Shown here: piece after piece, positions 32,641-40,774 of the stretch
Layout: every line of letters starts with the position of its first letter
Position numbering within the stretch: the stretch's first letter is position 1
Assembly (NCBI GenBank): GCA_035553895.1
Contig: DATMJI010000211.1
Coordinates: 1 to 44,938 of the forward strand
Length of the DNA stretch: 44,938 bases
Source of the DNA: JADDRA01 sp035553895
GTDB lineage: Bacteria; Actinomycetota; Acidimicrobiia; Acidimicrobiales; CADCSY01
Direction of reading: 5' to 3'
Notes under the pieces: model-generated
Seen by the model: only the letters and a program-made list of their open reading frames with translations
Databases searched by the model: none
Told to the model about the DNA's origin: nothing
Position numbers and translations under genes: made by a program

Positions 32641-33609
32641 TCAGCGCCGGGACGCCCAGCGCCGCCAGCGACGGAGGGTCCGCCTGCGGACCTTGCTGGC
32701 CCGGCGCCGCACCCGACCCCCCTGGACCGCCAACCAGCGCCCCCCGGCGCCGAGGCGCACCCCCACGCCGGCACCGCAAGATGCCCGCCCGTAGCCGAGG
32801 GTGGCCAGGAGGTCGCCGGCGATGAGCTCGAAGCGGGCGACGTCGCCGGGCTCCATCTGCCGGCGCCAGTCCCGCAGCCCCTTGGTGGGCGGTCGGTACA
32901 GGCCGGTGCGGGTCTCGGGCCGGCCCATGGTGGCGGCCACCTCGCCGGCCCGCTCGTAGTAGCGCAGCATGGCCGGGTCGAAGTCGAGCTCGAGGAACCG
33001 GCACAGTTGGCGGACCGTGCCCTCGGGGTCGTCCACCAGGTCCTCGTAGCGGACCTCGAGGTAGCGCTGCGGACCCAGGGCCCGACCGTCCCGCCGGCCC
33101 GTCTCGACCGCCCGCTTCCAGAGGAAGGCCGCCTCTTCGACGGACTCGGCCCCCCACGGGACGTCGAGGTAGGACAGGGCGACGTCACGACCGTCGCGGA
33201 TGATATGGACGAAGCGGGCGTCGGAGAAGGTACGGGCCAGCTCGGGGAGGTGCAGGACGTGGAGGGGCGTCTTGTCGCCGTAGCGGGTCTTGCCCCGGGA
33301 GGCGGCGTAGCAGGCGAACACGGCCCGCACGGCAGCGGCGTAGTCGAGCGGTGGCGCCGCTTCCAGGTGGCGGCGGACCTCGCCGGGGGACAGGCCGAAG
33401 CTGGCGAAGCCGGGGCGGGCGACCAGGTCGTCCACGAAGGCCCCGACGCAAAACCCGCCGCCGAGCTCGAAGCGGTCACGCATCCCGGCCATGCCCACCA
33501 AGAAGTGGGTCTCGTCGGGGATGGCCAGCTGCGGATGGGAGTCGAGGATGGCCCGCAGTAGGGTCGTCCCCGAACGACCCCGGCCCACGAGGAAGGCGAA
33601 GGGCGCCAT
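32641..33609 (-). CDS. Sulfotransferase (Sulfotransfer_3-like), paralogue of 31664-32623
   Basis: 322 residues. FLVGRGRSGTTLLRAILDSHP, YGDKTPLHVLHLPELARTF, FVHIIRDGRDVALSYL, VRYEDLVDDPEGTVRQLC and YRPPTKGLRDWRRQMEPGDV match the convergent neighbour motif for motif. The C-terminal 60 residues are extremely Arg-rich (VRRRASKVRRRTLRRWRR), perhaps for membrane or nucleic-acid-like polyanion contact. ATG 33609 follows the family N-terminus; the open frame continuing to 34626 is antisense to the next gene. The 17-base gap to the convergent gene holds a GC-rich palindrome, too weak to call a terminator. Confidence 0.87.
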   Translation of the reverse strand: MAPFAFLVGRGRSGTTLLRAILDSHPQLAIPDETHFLVGMAGMRDRFELGGGFCVGAFVDDLVARPGFASFGLSPGEVRRHLEAAPPLDYAAAVRAVFACYAASRGKTRYGDKTPLHVLHLPELARTFSDARFVHIIRDGRDVALSYLDVPWGAESVEEAAFLWKRAVETGRRDGRALGPQRYLEVRYEDLVDDPEGTVRQLCRFLELDFDPAMLRYYERAGEVAATMGRPETRTGLYRPPTKGLRDWRRQMEPGDVARFELIAGDLLATLGYGRASCGAGVGVRLGAGGRWLAVQGGRVRRRASKVRRRTLRRWRRWASRR

Positions 33610-33633
33610 GGTGGGGCAGCCTAGGAGGATGCC

Positions 33634-35589
33634 GTGGAGCAGGACCGGAAAGCCAAGCTGAGCCGGCGGCGCCTGCTGGCCCTGGCCGGGGCCGGTGGTG
33701 CCGGCCTGGTGGCCACCCGGGTTGCCCGTTCGGACCCCTCCCCTTCCCCGCCGCCTCCGGTGCCCACGTCGATCACGGTCCCCGAGGGGCCGGCAGGCCC
33801 CAGCCCCGCCATCCCGCTCGGCGCCCGGCGCTGGAGCGATCCCCTCACCTGGACCGGGCCGGTCCCGGGACCCGGTGATACCGCCTCGGTCCGAGGCGAG
33901 GTCTACCTGGACACCGATGCCGAGGTGGCCGGGGTGATCATCGGTCCCGACGACGCTCTGGTCTTCGATCCTGGCGCCAGCCGCAGCCTGCGCAGCACGG
34001 GCAACGTCGTGGTCGAGGGCCGGTTGGCGCTGCGTCCGGATTCGCCTGCAGTGATCCACCGGCTCGGCTTCGCCGGCATCGACGAGTCCCGCTTCGAGGG
34101 CGGGGGCAATGACGTGCTGGACTCCGACGTGGGGCTGTGGGTCATGGGCGAGGGTGTCCTCGACGTGGCCGGGTCCCCGAAGTCGGCCTGGACCCACACC
34201 GCCGGGACGGTGCCGGCGGGCGCCGCCACCATCACCCTCGCCCCGGCCCCGTCGGGCTGGCAGGTCGGCGACGAGATCGTCCTGACGCCCACCGGGCGGC
34301 CGGGTGAGCAGGGGGTCGAGCACTGGTCCTCCTATGATCTGGCCACCGTGACCGGCATCGACGGGGCGGAGGTCAGCCTCGACCGACCGGCGGCCTTCGC
34401 CCACCCCGAGGTGGTGACCGCCGACGGCACGGCCCGCCGGGCCGAGGTCCTCAACCTGTCCCGCAACGTGGTCATCGAAGGGGAGGAAGCCGGTCGCTCC
34501 CACATCTTCCTGCGCTCGTCGGTGCCCCAGAGCGTCCAGTACCTCGCCATCCGCCACCTCGGTCCCCGCCAGAAGGCCGGGGGCGCGACGGAGTTTGTCG
34601 GCGGGCGCTACGGCATCCACCTCCACACGGTGGAGGATGCATCACGGGGATCCATCTTCGAGGGGGTGGTCGGCCGCCAGATCGGGAGCCACACCTTCGT
34701 CACCCACCGGAGCCACGGCGTGACCTGGCGGGACTGCATCACCCACGACACTCTCGAGGATGCCTACTGGTGGGACCCCCGTGATCCGGCCACGGGCAAG
34801 GAGGACCCCACCGACGACGTGCTCTACGAGCGCTGTGTGGCGTCCATGGTCGCGGCCGACGGCGCCGGCAATTTCCGCCTGGCCGGCTACTTCCTCGGTG
34901 CCGGGTCCGGCAACACGGCGCGCCACTGCATCGCCGTCGGGGTCAAGGGACGTTCCGACGCCTGCGGCTACCTCTGGCCCAACGAGTCCGAGGGCGTGTG
35001 GACCTTCGAGGACTGCCTGGCCCACAACAACAAAGTCAACGGCATCTTCGTGTGGCAGAACACCGAACGGCTCCACGTGGTCACCCGCTTCACCGGCGTC
35101 CACAACGGGTCATTCGGCATCAGCCACGGTGCCTACAAGAACTCCTACGTGTACGAGGACGCCATCCTGCACGCCAACGGCGAGGGGGCACTGCGGCTGA
35201 AGGCGGTATCGAGGACGGTGACGGGCCCGCTGCAGTTCATCCGCTGCGACGGCGACGCCGGCGGCCTCTCGCCCTACGCCGTCCAGGTCGACGGTCACAC
35301 CCAGCCGCCCGACCTGCCCACCGAGTTCGCCGGCTGCGCCTGGCGGGGTGCCACAGACGCCGCCTTTGGCTTCGCCGGCGCCGGCAGCAACCCCCATCTT
35401 TTGGACATCATCGACAATCGCTTCGAGGGCAATGAGTTCTGGCTGGCCGACGGCGTCCCTCCCGGCACCCGCATCCGCGTCGACGACGAGGAGCACGGCG
35501 CCATCGCCCTTGAGGGGATGAACGGCTCCGGTGAGGTGAACCCGGCGTGGAACGCCCGGGTGACGCCCATCGACCCGCTCGGTGATTGA
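33634..35589 (+). CDS. Tat-exported G8-domain/parallel beta-helix surface protein
   Basis: 651 residues. The N-terminus has LSRRRLLALAGAGGAGLVAT, a twin-arginine signal, followed by a Pro/Ser linker. Residues about 65-115 (RRWSDPLTWTGPVPGPGD and VAGVIIGPDDALVF) resemble the G8 domain of hyaluronan-handling CEMIP-like and related bacterial proteins. The rest is a right-handed beta-helix-type repeat region with short His/Asn/Asp-rich turns (HLHTVEDASRG, HNNKVNGIFVWQN). Family knowledge suggests binding or cleavage of an acidic polysaccharide outside the cell. GTG 33634 has AGGAGG five bases upstream. The gene diverges from the sulfotransferase at 32641. Catalytic residues were not identified. 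Confidence 0.8.
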   Translation: MEQDRKAKLSRRRLLALAGAGGAGLVATRVARSDPSPSPPPPVPTSITVPEGPAGPSPAIPLGARRWSDPLTWTGPVPGPGDTASVRGEVYLDTDAEVAGVIIGPDDALVFDPGASRSLRSTGNVVVEGRLALRPDSPAVIHRLGFAGIDESRFEGGGNDVLDSDVGLWVMGEGVLDVAGSPKSAWTHTAGTVPAGAATITLAPAPSGWQVGDEIVLTPTGRPGEQGVEHWSSYDLATVTGIDGAEVSLDRPAAFAHPEVVTADGTARRAEVLNLSRNVVIEGEEAGRSHIFLRSSVPQSVQYLAIRHLGPRQKAGGATEFVGGRYGIHLHTVEDASRGSIFEGVVGRQIGSHTFVTHRSHGVTWRDCITHDTLEDAYWWDPRDPATGKEDPTDDVLYERCVASMVAADGAGNFRLAGYFLGAGSGNTARHCIAVGVKGRSDACGYLWPNESEGVWTFEDCLAHNNKVNGIFVWQNTERLHVVTRFTGVHNGSFGISHGAYKNSYVYEDAILHANGEGALRLKAVSRTVTGPLQFIRCDGDAGGLSPYAVQVDGHTQPPDLPTEFAGCAWRGATDAAFGFAGAGSNPHLLDIIDNRFEGNEFWLADGVPPGTRIRVDDEEHGAIALEGMNGSGEVNPAWNARVTPIDPLGD

Positions 35590-35660
35590 CCACCCGGCCC
35601 CAGGATCGATAGTCTGTGGGGACAACGCGGGTCAGCCGCGACAGCCCAGAGGCGGAGGCC

Positions 35661-36332
35661 GTGGACGAGACCCCAGAGCGTACGCGACGAGTGTTCCTCC
35701 GGCGCCTCGGTACGGCCAGTGCCGTGGCCGTCACCACGCCATGGGTGGCCCCCACGATCGTGACCCGCAGCATCGCCTCGGCGGCGGTGGGTAGCCCTCC
35801 CCCAGGCGGGGGCACCACGACCACCACCCAGCCGGGCGGGGGCACCACGACCACCACCCGGCCCGGCGGGGGCACCACGACCACCACCCGCCCCGGCGGG
35901 GGCACCACGACCACCACCCGCCCCGGGGGGGGCAACACCACCACCACCCAGCCGGGCGGGGGCACCACGACCACCACCCGGCCCGGCGCCACCACGACCA
36001 CCCGGCCTGGCGGGGGATCGACCACGACGCAGCCGGGCGGCGGGCGGGCACCCGAGGCCCAGCGCACGACCACCACCACGGGGGGTGGCCCATCCGGCAC
36101 GGGAACCGGGAGCGGCCAGCAGGGTGGCGGCCAGCAGGGTGGCGGCTCCCTGGCCCGGACCGGCGCCGAGCTGCTGGGCATGGCCGGGGTGGGCACGGCG
36201 GCAGTGGCCACCGGTGCCGCCGCCCGGGCGGCCGCCCGCCGCGGGGCGGCAAGGGCCGAGGCCGACCAGGACGATGCCGGCGACCCCGGGTCCGGGGAGG
36301 CCGACGGGTCCGACGTCCCGCCCGGCGACTGA
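35661..36332 (+). CDS. Tat-exported, LAxTG wall-anchored repeat protein
   Basis: 223 residues. TRRVFLRRLG (8-17) fits the Tat consensus. Residues 48-127 are a stalk of decapeptides PGGGTTTTT-Q/R, six regular and two shortened. A Gly/Gln-rich part leads to LARTG (164-168), a LAxTG sortase-E-type signal, then a hydrophobic segment (about 170-190) and Arg-rich residues, with an unusual acidic tail of about 25 residues after the anchor. A TAGTCT (35610-35615) could be the -10. GTG 35661 was chosen to place the Tat motif near the N-terminus; the GTG at 35616 is an alternative. Cell-wall display is likely; no sortase gene is in the window. Confidence 0.75.
   Translation: MDETPERTRRVFLRRLGTASAVAVTTPWVAPTIVTRSIASAAVGSPPPGGGTTTTTQPGGGTTTTTRPGGGTTTTTRPGGGTTTTTRPGGGNTTTTQPGGGTTTTTRPGATTTTRPGGGSTTTQPGGGRAPEAQRTTTTTGGGPSGTGTGSGQQGGGQQGGGSLARTGAELLGMAGVGTAAVATGAAARAAARRGAARAEADQDDAGDPGSGEADGSDVPPGD
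35802..36041 (+). repeat. Tandem 30-base repeats encoding the Thr/Gly/Pro stalk
   Basis: Six near-identical 30-base units (35802-35981), then shortened or altered units. The unit encodes PGGGTTTTT plus Gln or Arg. Copy number is likely to vary by slippage. Confidence 0.85.
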
Positions 36333-36356
36333 CGCCAGCCTTGTCCCCGGCACCGA

Positions 36357-36374
36357 GCGGCGCGCCTGCGCCGC
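36357..36374. terminator. Hairpin between convergent surface-protein and acetyltransferase genes
   Basis: GCGGCGC (36357-36363) and GCGCCGC (36368-36374) enclose a 4-base loop. It lies 25 bases after the wall-protein stop. No T-tract follows. Confidence 0.5.
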
Positions 36375-36437
36375 ACCGGCAGCGGAGCACGGCGGCGAAG
36401 CGGTCCCGTCCCGGCGGCTACGGGCCTTGCGCCGGGC

Positions 36438-37394
36438 TCAGAACAACTCGACGTCGCCCAGGCTGAGGGCCCAGGTGGCCGGCGGGGGGACGTCGGTGCC
36501 GGCCAGCGGTCGCCACAGCAGGGTCGGGCCCTGGCCCGGGAGCGGGAAAAAGCCACGGGCGCCGGGCCCGGCCAGGCGGATGGCGTAGTCGCTGCCGGCC
36601 AGGCCCGCCACCCGGCGGGCCAGCTCACCCGCCAGGCCAGGATCGTCACCGGGAACCACGGTGTCGGCCACCACCGCCTCCACCGCCCGGCCCCGGCGCC
36701 GCAGCCGGAACAGAACGAAGCCTTCGCCGGCAGCGCTGCCCGCCAGCAGGGCGCGGTAGTGCAGGGGGGCGAACCCGTAGCGCCAGGCCAGGACCTCGGG
36801 GCGGCGGCGGGTGCGCAGGACCGAGCCGGGCGGGGCGGTGGCGAGCAGGGCGGCCACCGCTTCCCGGTCGGCCAGCACCTCGGCGGCCGGCACTCCGGCA
36901 CCCGTGGGCAACGACCAGCGCCCGGCCGGGCACCGGGAGCGGGCCATGGGCCACAACGACCACGGCCGGCGGGGACGGGCGAGGACCCCCAGGCGGCCGG
37001 CCTGGCGCCAGCCCATCTTGAGGTAGCCCGGCCGGCTCCGCTCGTTGGGGGTGTTGAACACCAGCGCCACTCCCTCGGCGGTCAGCTCCTCGACCGCCTG
37101 GCGGGTGAGCCGGGTGAACAGGCCCTGGCCCTGGTGGTCGGGATGGGTGGCGGTATCAACGGCCCGTACGGCGGGGATGACGGCTCCGCCGTGCTCGAAC
37201 TCCCAGCGCATGAAGGTGCGCAGGGCCACCACCTCGGCCCCGACAGCGGCGATCCAGGTGGGCGAGGGCCCAAAGGCGTTGCCCTGGTGTTTCCAGGCCA
37301 GCAGATCGGCGTCGGGCCCGCCGGCCGGCCAGCCCATGGTCGTGCGCAGGAGCCGGACGATCCCGGCCTCGTCAGCGGTGGTCGCCCGGCGCAC
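36438..37394 (-). CDS. GNAT-family N-acetyltransferase
   Basis: 318 residues from GTG 37394. VRRATTADEAGIVRLLRTTM is the usual GNAT opening, and HPDHQGQGLFTRL (84-96) is the acetyl-CoA pyrophosphate loop (Q/R-x-x-G-x-G/A). VFNTPNERSRPGYLKMGW follows. A C-terminal domain of about 150 residues makes it longer than a minimal GNAT, as in glycan-modifying members. GTG 37394 was preferred since it begins the domain and GGAG lies upstream; GTG 37469 would add 25 residues. It could N-acetylate an amino sugar precursor. The 171 bases up to the deacetylase hold nothing else I can support. Confidence 0.82.
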   Translation of the reverse strand: MRRATTADEAGIVRLLRTTMGWPAGGPDADLLAWKHQGNAFGPSPTWIAAVGAEVVALRTFMRWEFEHGGAVIPAVRAVDTATHPDHQGQGLFTRLTRQAVEELTAEGVALVFNTPNERSRPGYLKMGWRQAGRLGVLARPRRPWSLWPMARSRCPAGRWSLPTGAGVPAAEVLADREAVAALLATAPPGSVLRTRRRPEVLAWRYGFAPLHYRALLAGSAAGEGFVLFRLRRRGRAVEAVVADTVVPGDDPGLAGELARRVAGLAGSDYAIRLAGPGARGFFPLPGQGPTLLWRPLAGTDVPPPATWALSLGDVELF

Positions 37395-37565
37395 GACGGC
37401 GGCTCCGGGCGCCGGGGATGGTGACGGCGAGGTGATGCCCGGGCAGCCTAGGGCTGCTCGCAGACTCACGGCGTTGGCGCCCCCCGACCGCCCCTCCCGT
37501 TTCGCCTGCGCAACGACGCCGAGATCGAGGCGCTCTGCAGGCCGCAAGCAGATGTGAGACGGCGC

Positions 37566-38387
37566 TCAGGTGGTGGCGCCGGCGTGGCGGCGCCGGTTCA
37601 GCGCCGCCCGCAGCTGCTCCTCGAGCACCATGCCGCCCTCGATCTTGTGGGCGTACCAGCGCATGCCGTCGGCCACCTGGATGGCCGAACGGTTCAGCCG
37701 GTAGATGTCGCTAGCGCCCCAGCGGTTGGGGCGGGCACCGCCCACGGCGGCGGAGCGGAACCGGGCCCGCACTGCGGCCTCGGCCGCCGCCGATCCGGCC
37801 ACCGCCTTGGGATAGGCGAAGTGCCGGGCCGTCACCCCCAACCGCTCGCCGATGAGCTCGATCGAGCGGTCGAGCTCGCTGGCGGCGAGCCCGGGATCGG
37901 CCCGGTCGAGGAGCAAGTGGGTGTGGGTGTGGGAGCCGATGCTCACCAGCCCGGTGGTCAGGGCGTCGCCCAGCGACCCCCACGAGGCCGGGGCACCGTC
38001 GTCGGGAAATGAGCATCCCCGCTCCACGAAGTCGGTGGCCAGGTACAAGGTGGCGGGGATGCCGTGGCGGACCAGGACCGGCACGGCCTCCTCGACGAAG
38101 TCGGCGGTGCCGTCGTCGAAAGTGACCACCACCGGGCTGGCGACGTGGTCCGGAGCCGTCCCGGCGATCAGGGCATCGACGGCGTCGTCGAGCGTGATCA
38201 CCCGCCCGCTGGCGGCGAGCACGGCCATTTGGCGCTCGAAGAGGTCGGTCGGCAGGTCGACCTGCACGGCGGTGCGGGCCCCGACCCGGTGGTAGATGAG
38301 CACGATCACCCCGGCACCCGGCGAGCGCAGGCGGTCGGCGGCGGCGGCGGCGACCTTGATCGCCCGCAGACCGAGGCCCGTCCCCAT
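37566..38387 (-). CDS. Polysaccharide deacetylase (CE4/NodB-like)
   Basis: 273 residues. The catalytic motif TFDDGTADF (DDG at 91-93), the metal motif SHTHTH (152-157) and HFAYPKA (189-195) are the canonical NodB signatures. LIYHRVGA near the start is typical of CE4 proteins in capsule loci. The family removes N- or O-acetyl groups from glycans, using a divalent metal. No signal peptide is obvious, so action on a lipid-linked precursor or export by another route is open. ATG 38387 is 63 bases from the divergent phosphoglycosyl transferase. Confidence 0.88.
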   Translation of the reverse strand: MGTGLGLRAIKVAAAAADRLRSPGAGVIVLIYHRVGARTAVQVDLPTDLFERQMAVLAASGRVITLDDAVDALIAGTAPDHVASPVVVTFDDGTADFVEEAVPVLVRHGIPATLYLATDFVERGCSFPDDGAPASWGSLGDALTTGLVSIGSHTHTHLLLDRADPGLAASELDRSIELIGERLGVTARHFAYPKAVAGSAAAEAAVRARFRSAAVGGARPNRWGASDIYRLNRSAIQVADGMRWYAHKIEGGMVLEEQLRAALNRRRHAGATT

Positions 38388-38450
38388 CCCCGGTGTCTAC
38401 CGCGTCGGCCGTCCGACGACAACGCCCGTCTACGCGCCGCACCGTCGGGC

Positions 38451-39110
38451 ATGCGACACTGCCAGATCGTGCACGCCCCGACCCACCTTCCCGCAGCGGG
38501 CGCCAAGCGTGCCCTCGACCTGGTGCTGGGCGGGCTGGCCCTGGCGGGCACGGCGCCGCTCAGCGCCGCTGCCGCCGTGGCCATCCGCTGCTCCCTGGGC
38601 TCGCCGGTGCTCTTCCGCCAGCGCCGGGCCGGCCTGGGAGGCGAGGCCTTCGACCTGGTCAAGTTCCGCACCATGCGTCCCGCCGCACCGGGCGCCGAGG
38701 ATCCCGCCTTCGACGGCGAGCGGATGTCCAAACTGGGGCGGTTCCTCCGGGCGACGAGCGTCGACGAGCTGCCGTCGCTGTGGAACGTGCTCAGGGGTGA
38801 CCTCAGCTTGGTGGGACCTCGCCCGCTCCCGGTGCGCTACCTCGATCGCTACGACGAGCACCAGGCCCGGCGCCACGAGGTCCGCCCCGGCCTCACCGGG
38901 TGGGCCCAGGTCAACGGGCGCAACCGGCTCTCGTGGCCCGAGCGCTTCGAGCTGGACGTGTGGTACGTCGACCACTGGACCCTCGGTCTCGATCTGCGGA
39001 TCCTGGCCCTGACCGCCGTCAGGGTACTGCGGGGCGGGGGGGTGAGCCACGAGGGCCACGCCACCATGCCCGAGTTCACCGGCGGTGACGGCGCAGCCCA
39101 TGGACGCTGA
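38451..39110 (+). CDS. Small monotopic phosphoglycosyl transferase (initiating sugar-1-phosphate transferase)
   Basis: 219 residues: only the catalytic core of the bacterial sugar transferase family, like PglC. KRALDLVLGGLALAGTAPLS is the membrane re-entrant segment (about 20-46), FDLVKFRTM follows, and the catalytic Asp-Glu pair is D105-E106 in SVDELPSLWNVLRGDLSLVG. GPRPLPVRY and RPGLTGWAQVNGRN complete the signature. It should attach the first sugar-phosphate to undecaprenyl phosphate and so start the glycan. ATG 38451 was chosen; GTG 38469 is possible. It heads a plus-strand run of four genes with overlaps or near-overlaps. Confidence 0.92.
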   Translation: MRHCQIVHAPTHLPAAGAKRALDLVLGGLALAGTAPLSAAAAVAIRCSLGSPVLFRQRRAGLGGEAFDLVKFRTMRPAAPGAEDPAFDGERMSKLGRFLRATSVDELPSLWNVLRGDLSLVGPRPLPVRYLDRYDEHQARRHEVRPGLTGWAQVNGRNRLSWPERFELDVWYVDHWTLGLDLRILALTAVRVLRGGGVSHEGHATMPEFTGGDGAAHGR

Positions 39111-40092
39111 GACGTGCACCGTGCTCATCTCGGCGGCCGGCCGCCGGGTGGCCCTGCTGGAGCTGTTCCGGCGCAGCCTGGCCGAGCTGGGCCTGCGCGG
39201 TCGGGTGCTGGCGACCGACGTCACGCCGCTGGCCGCCGCCTGGCACGCGGCCGACCAGGGCTTCCTGGTGCCGCGCAGCGACGATCCGGCCTTCATTTCG
39301 GCCATGATCGAGTTGTGCCGCAGGGAGCACATCGACCTGATCATCCCGACCAATGACGTCGAGCTGCCCGTCTACGCCGCCGCCCGGGAGTGCCTCGCCA
39401 CCGCCGGCACCGCGGTGGCCGTCTCCGCCCCAGAGGTCATCAGCGTGGCCAACGACAAGGTGGCGACCCATGCCTGGCTGGTCGACCACGGCTTCCCCAC
39501 CGTGCGCCAGGCCCCGCTGGCCGAGGTCCTGGCGGCACCCCAGCACTGGCCCCTGCCCCTCGTCGTCAAGCCCCGCGGAGGAAGCTCGGCCGTCGGGGTG
39601 GCGGTGGTCGACGACCTCGCCACGCTCCGGGCCGCCGCCCGGGACGGGGCCATGGTGGCCCAAAGCATCGCCCCGGGAGTGGAGTACACCGTCGACGTCT
39701 TCGTCGATCGTTCGGGACGGTGCCGCTGCGCCGTCCCCCGCCGGCGGCTGGAGGTGCGTGCCGGCGAGGTGAGCAAGGCCGTGACCGTGCGCCACCCTCG
39801 CCTGGAGTCCCTGGTCCGGGAGCTGGTCGAGGCCCTGCCCGGGGCGTCCGGCGCCCTCAACGTCCAGGTCTTCGTCACCGACGGCGGCGACATGTCGGTG
39901 ATCGAGATCAACCCCCGCTTCGGCGGTGGCTTCCCCCTCAGCCACCGGGCCGGCGCCGCCTTTCCGGTATGGATCCTCGAAGAGATGCTCGGCCGGACAT
40001 CCAGCGCCGACGGCGGGGCGTGGGAATCTGGGGTGGTCATGCTCCGCTACGACGACGCCGTGTTCGTGCCCTCGGCGGCCGCCGGTCTCTGA
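39100..40092 (+). CDS. ATP-grasp enzyme (CarB-like ligase)
   Basis: 330 residues. TVLISAAGRRVALLELF opens a pre-ATP-grasp domain, then VANDKVATHAWLVDHGFP, PLVVKPRGGSSAVGV (ATP-grasp lysine and Gly loop) and MSVIEINPRFGGGFPL (metal-binding Glu/Asn). Family enzymes join a carboxylate to an amine or thiol through an acyl phosphate. Substrate unknown; such genes occur in capsule loci, where attaching an amino acid to a sugar acid is plausible. ATG 39100 overlaps the phosphoglycosyl transferase stop by 11 bases; GTG 39085 is an in-frame alternative. Confidence 0.84.
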   Translation: MDAETCTVLISAAGRRVALLELFRRSLAELGLRGRVLATDVTPLAAAWHAADQGFLVPRSDDPAFISAMIELCRREHIDLIIPTNDVELPVYAAARECLATAGTAVAVSAPEVISVANDKVATHAWLVDHGFPTVRQAPLAEVLAAPQHWPLPLVVKPRGGSSAVGVAVVDDLATLRAAARDGAMVAQSIAPGVEYTVDVFVDRSGRCRCAVPRRRLEVRAGEVSKAVTVRHPRLESLVRELVEALPGASGALNVQVFVTDGGDMSVIEINPRFGGGFPLSHRAGAAFPVWILEEMLGRTSSADGGAWESGVVMLRYDDAVFVPSAAAGL

Positions 40093-40102
40093 GGGCTCGG
40101 AG

Positions 40103-40774
40103 ATGCCGGCGCTTCGCTGCGTGGTGTTCGACCTCGACGACACGCTCTACCTCGAGCGCGACTACGTCCGCAGCGGTATGGCCGCCGCCGGGAGCTGGGC
40201 CCGGCGGGAGCTGGGCGTGGAGGGTCTCGGCGAGCAGGCGTGGGCCGCCTTCGAGGAGGGGGTGCGGGGACGCATCTTCGACGTGGCCCTGGCCCGCTGC
40301 CAGGTCGAGCCCACCCCGGCCGTCGTCGAGGGGTTGGTCACCTGCTACCGGAACCACGTCCCGGACATCGAGCTGCTCGGAGACGCCCGGGGCTGCCTCG
40401 ATCGCCTCCGGGGCCGGGCGCTGGCGGTGATCACCGACGGTCCGGTCGCCAGCCAGCGAGCCAAGGCCACTGCCCTGGGGGTGAACGGCTGGGCCGCAGT
40501 GGCCGTGTTCACCGGTGAGCTCGGCGACGGGTTGTCCAAACCCCACCGCCGGGCCTTCGAGCTGGTCGAGGAGGCCACCGGCCATCACGGCGGCGCCTGC
40601 GCCTACCTGGCCGACAACCCGGCCAAGGACTTCATCGCCCCCCGGGCCCTCGGCTGGGTCACGGCCCGGGTCCGCCGGCCCGGGGGCCTGCACCACGGCG
40701 TGCCCACGGGCGACGATGTCGACGTGGAGCTGGCCGATCTGGCAACCGTGCCCTCCTGCCTGGAGCAGCCCTAG
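40103..40774 (+). CDS. HAD-superfamily hydrolase (phosphatase-like)
   Basis: 223 residues. Motif I is VVFDLDDTLY (nucleophile D10, acid D12); motif II is near VITDGP; the motif III Lys is in GLSKPHRRAF; motif IV is YLADNPAKDF. A helical cap lies between motifs I and II. The family usually removes a phosphate from a small metabolite, here perhaps a sugar phosphate. ATG 40103 follows GGAG, 10 bases after the ATP-grasp stop. The last base of its stop is the first base of the next start. Confidence 0.87.
   Translation: MPALRCVVFDLDDTLYLERDYVRSGMAAAGSWARRELGVEGLGEQAWAAFEEGVRGRIFDVALARCQVEPTPAVVEGLVTCYRNHVPDIELLGDARGCLDRLRGRALAVITDGPVASQRAKATALGVNGWAAVAVFTGELGDGLSKPHRRAFELVEEATGHHGGACAYLADNPAKDFIAPRALGWVTARVRRPGGLHHGVPTGDDVDVELADLATVPSCLEQP

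Noticed and set aside
32641..34626. Sulfotransferase extended to a 661-residue protein
   Set aside because: The added part is antisense to the G8/beta-helix gene; ATG 33609 gives the normal length.
35802..36041. Possible CRISPR-like array (30-base repeats)
   Set aside because: The units abut without spacers, stay in frame and encode a regular peptide stalk.
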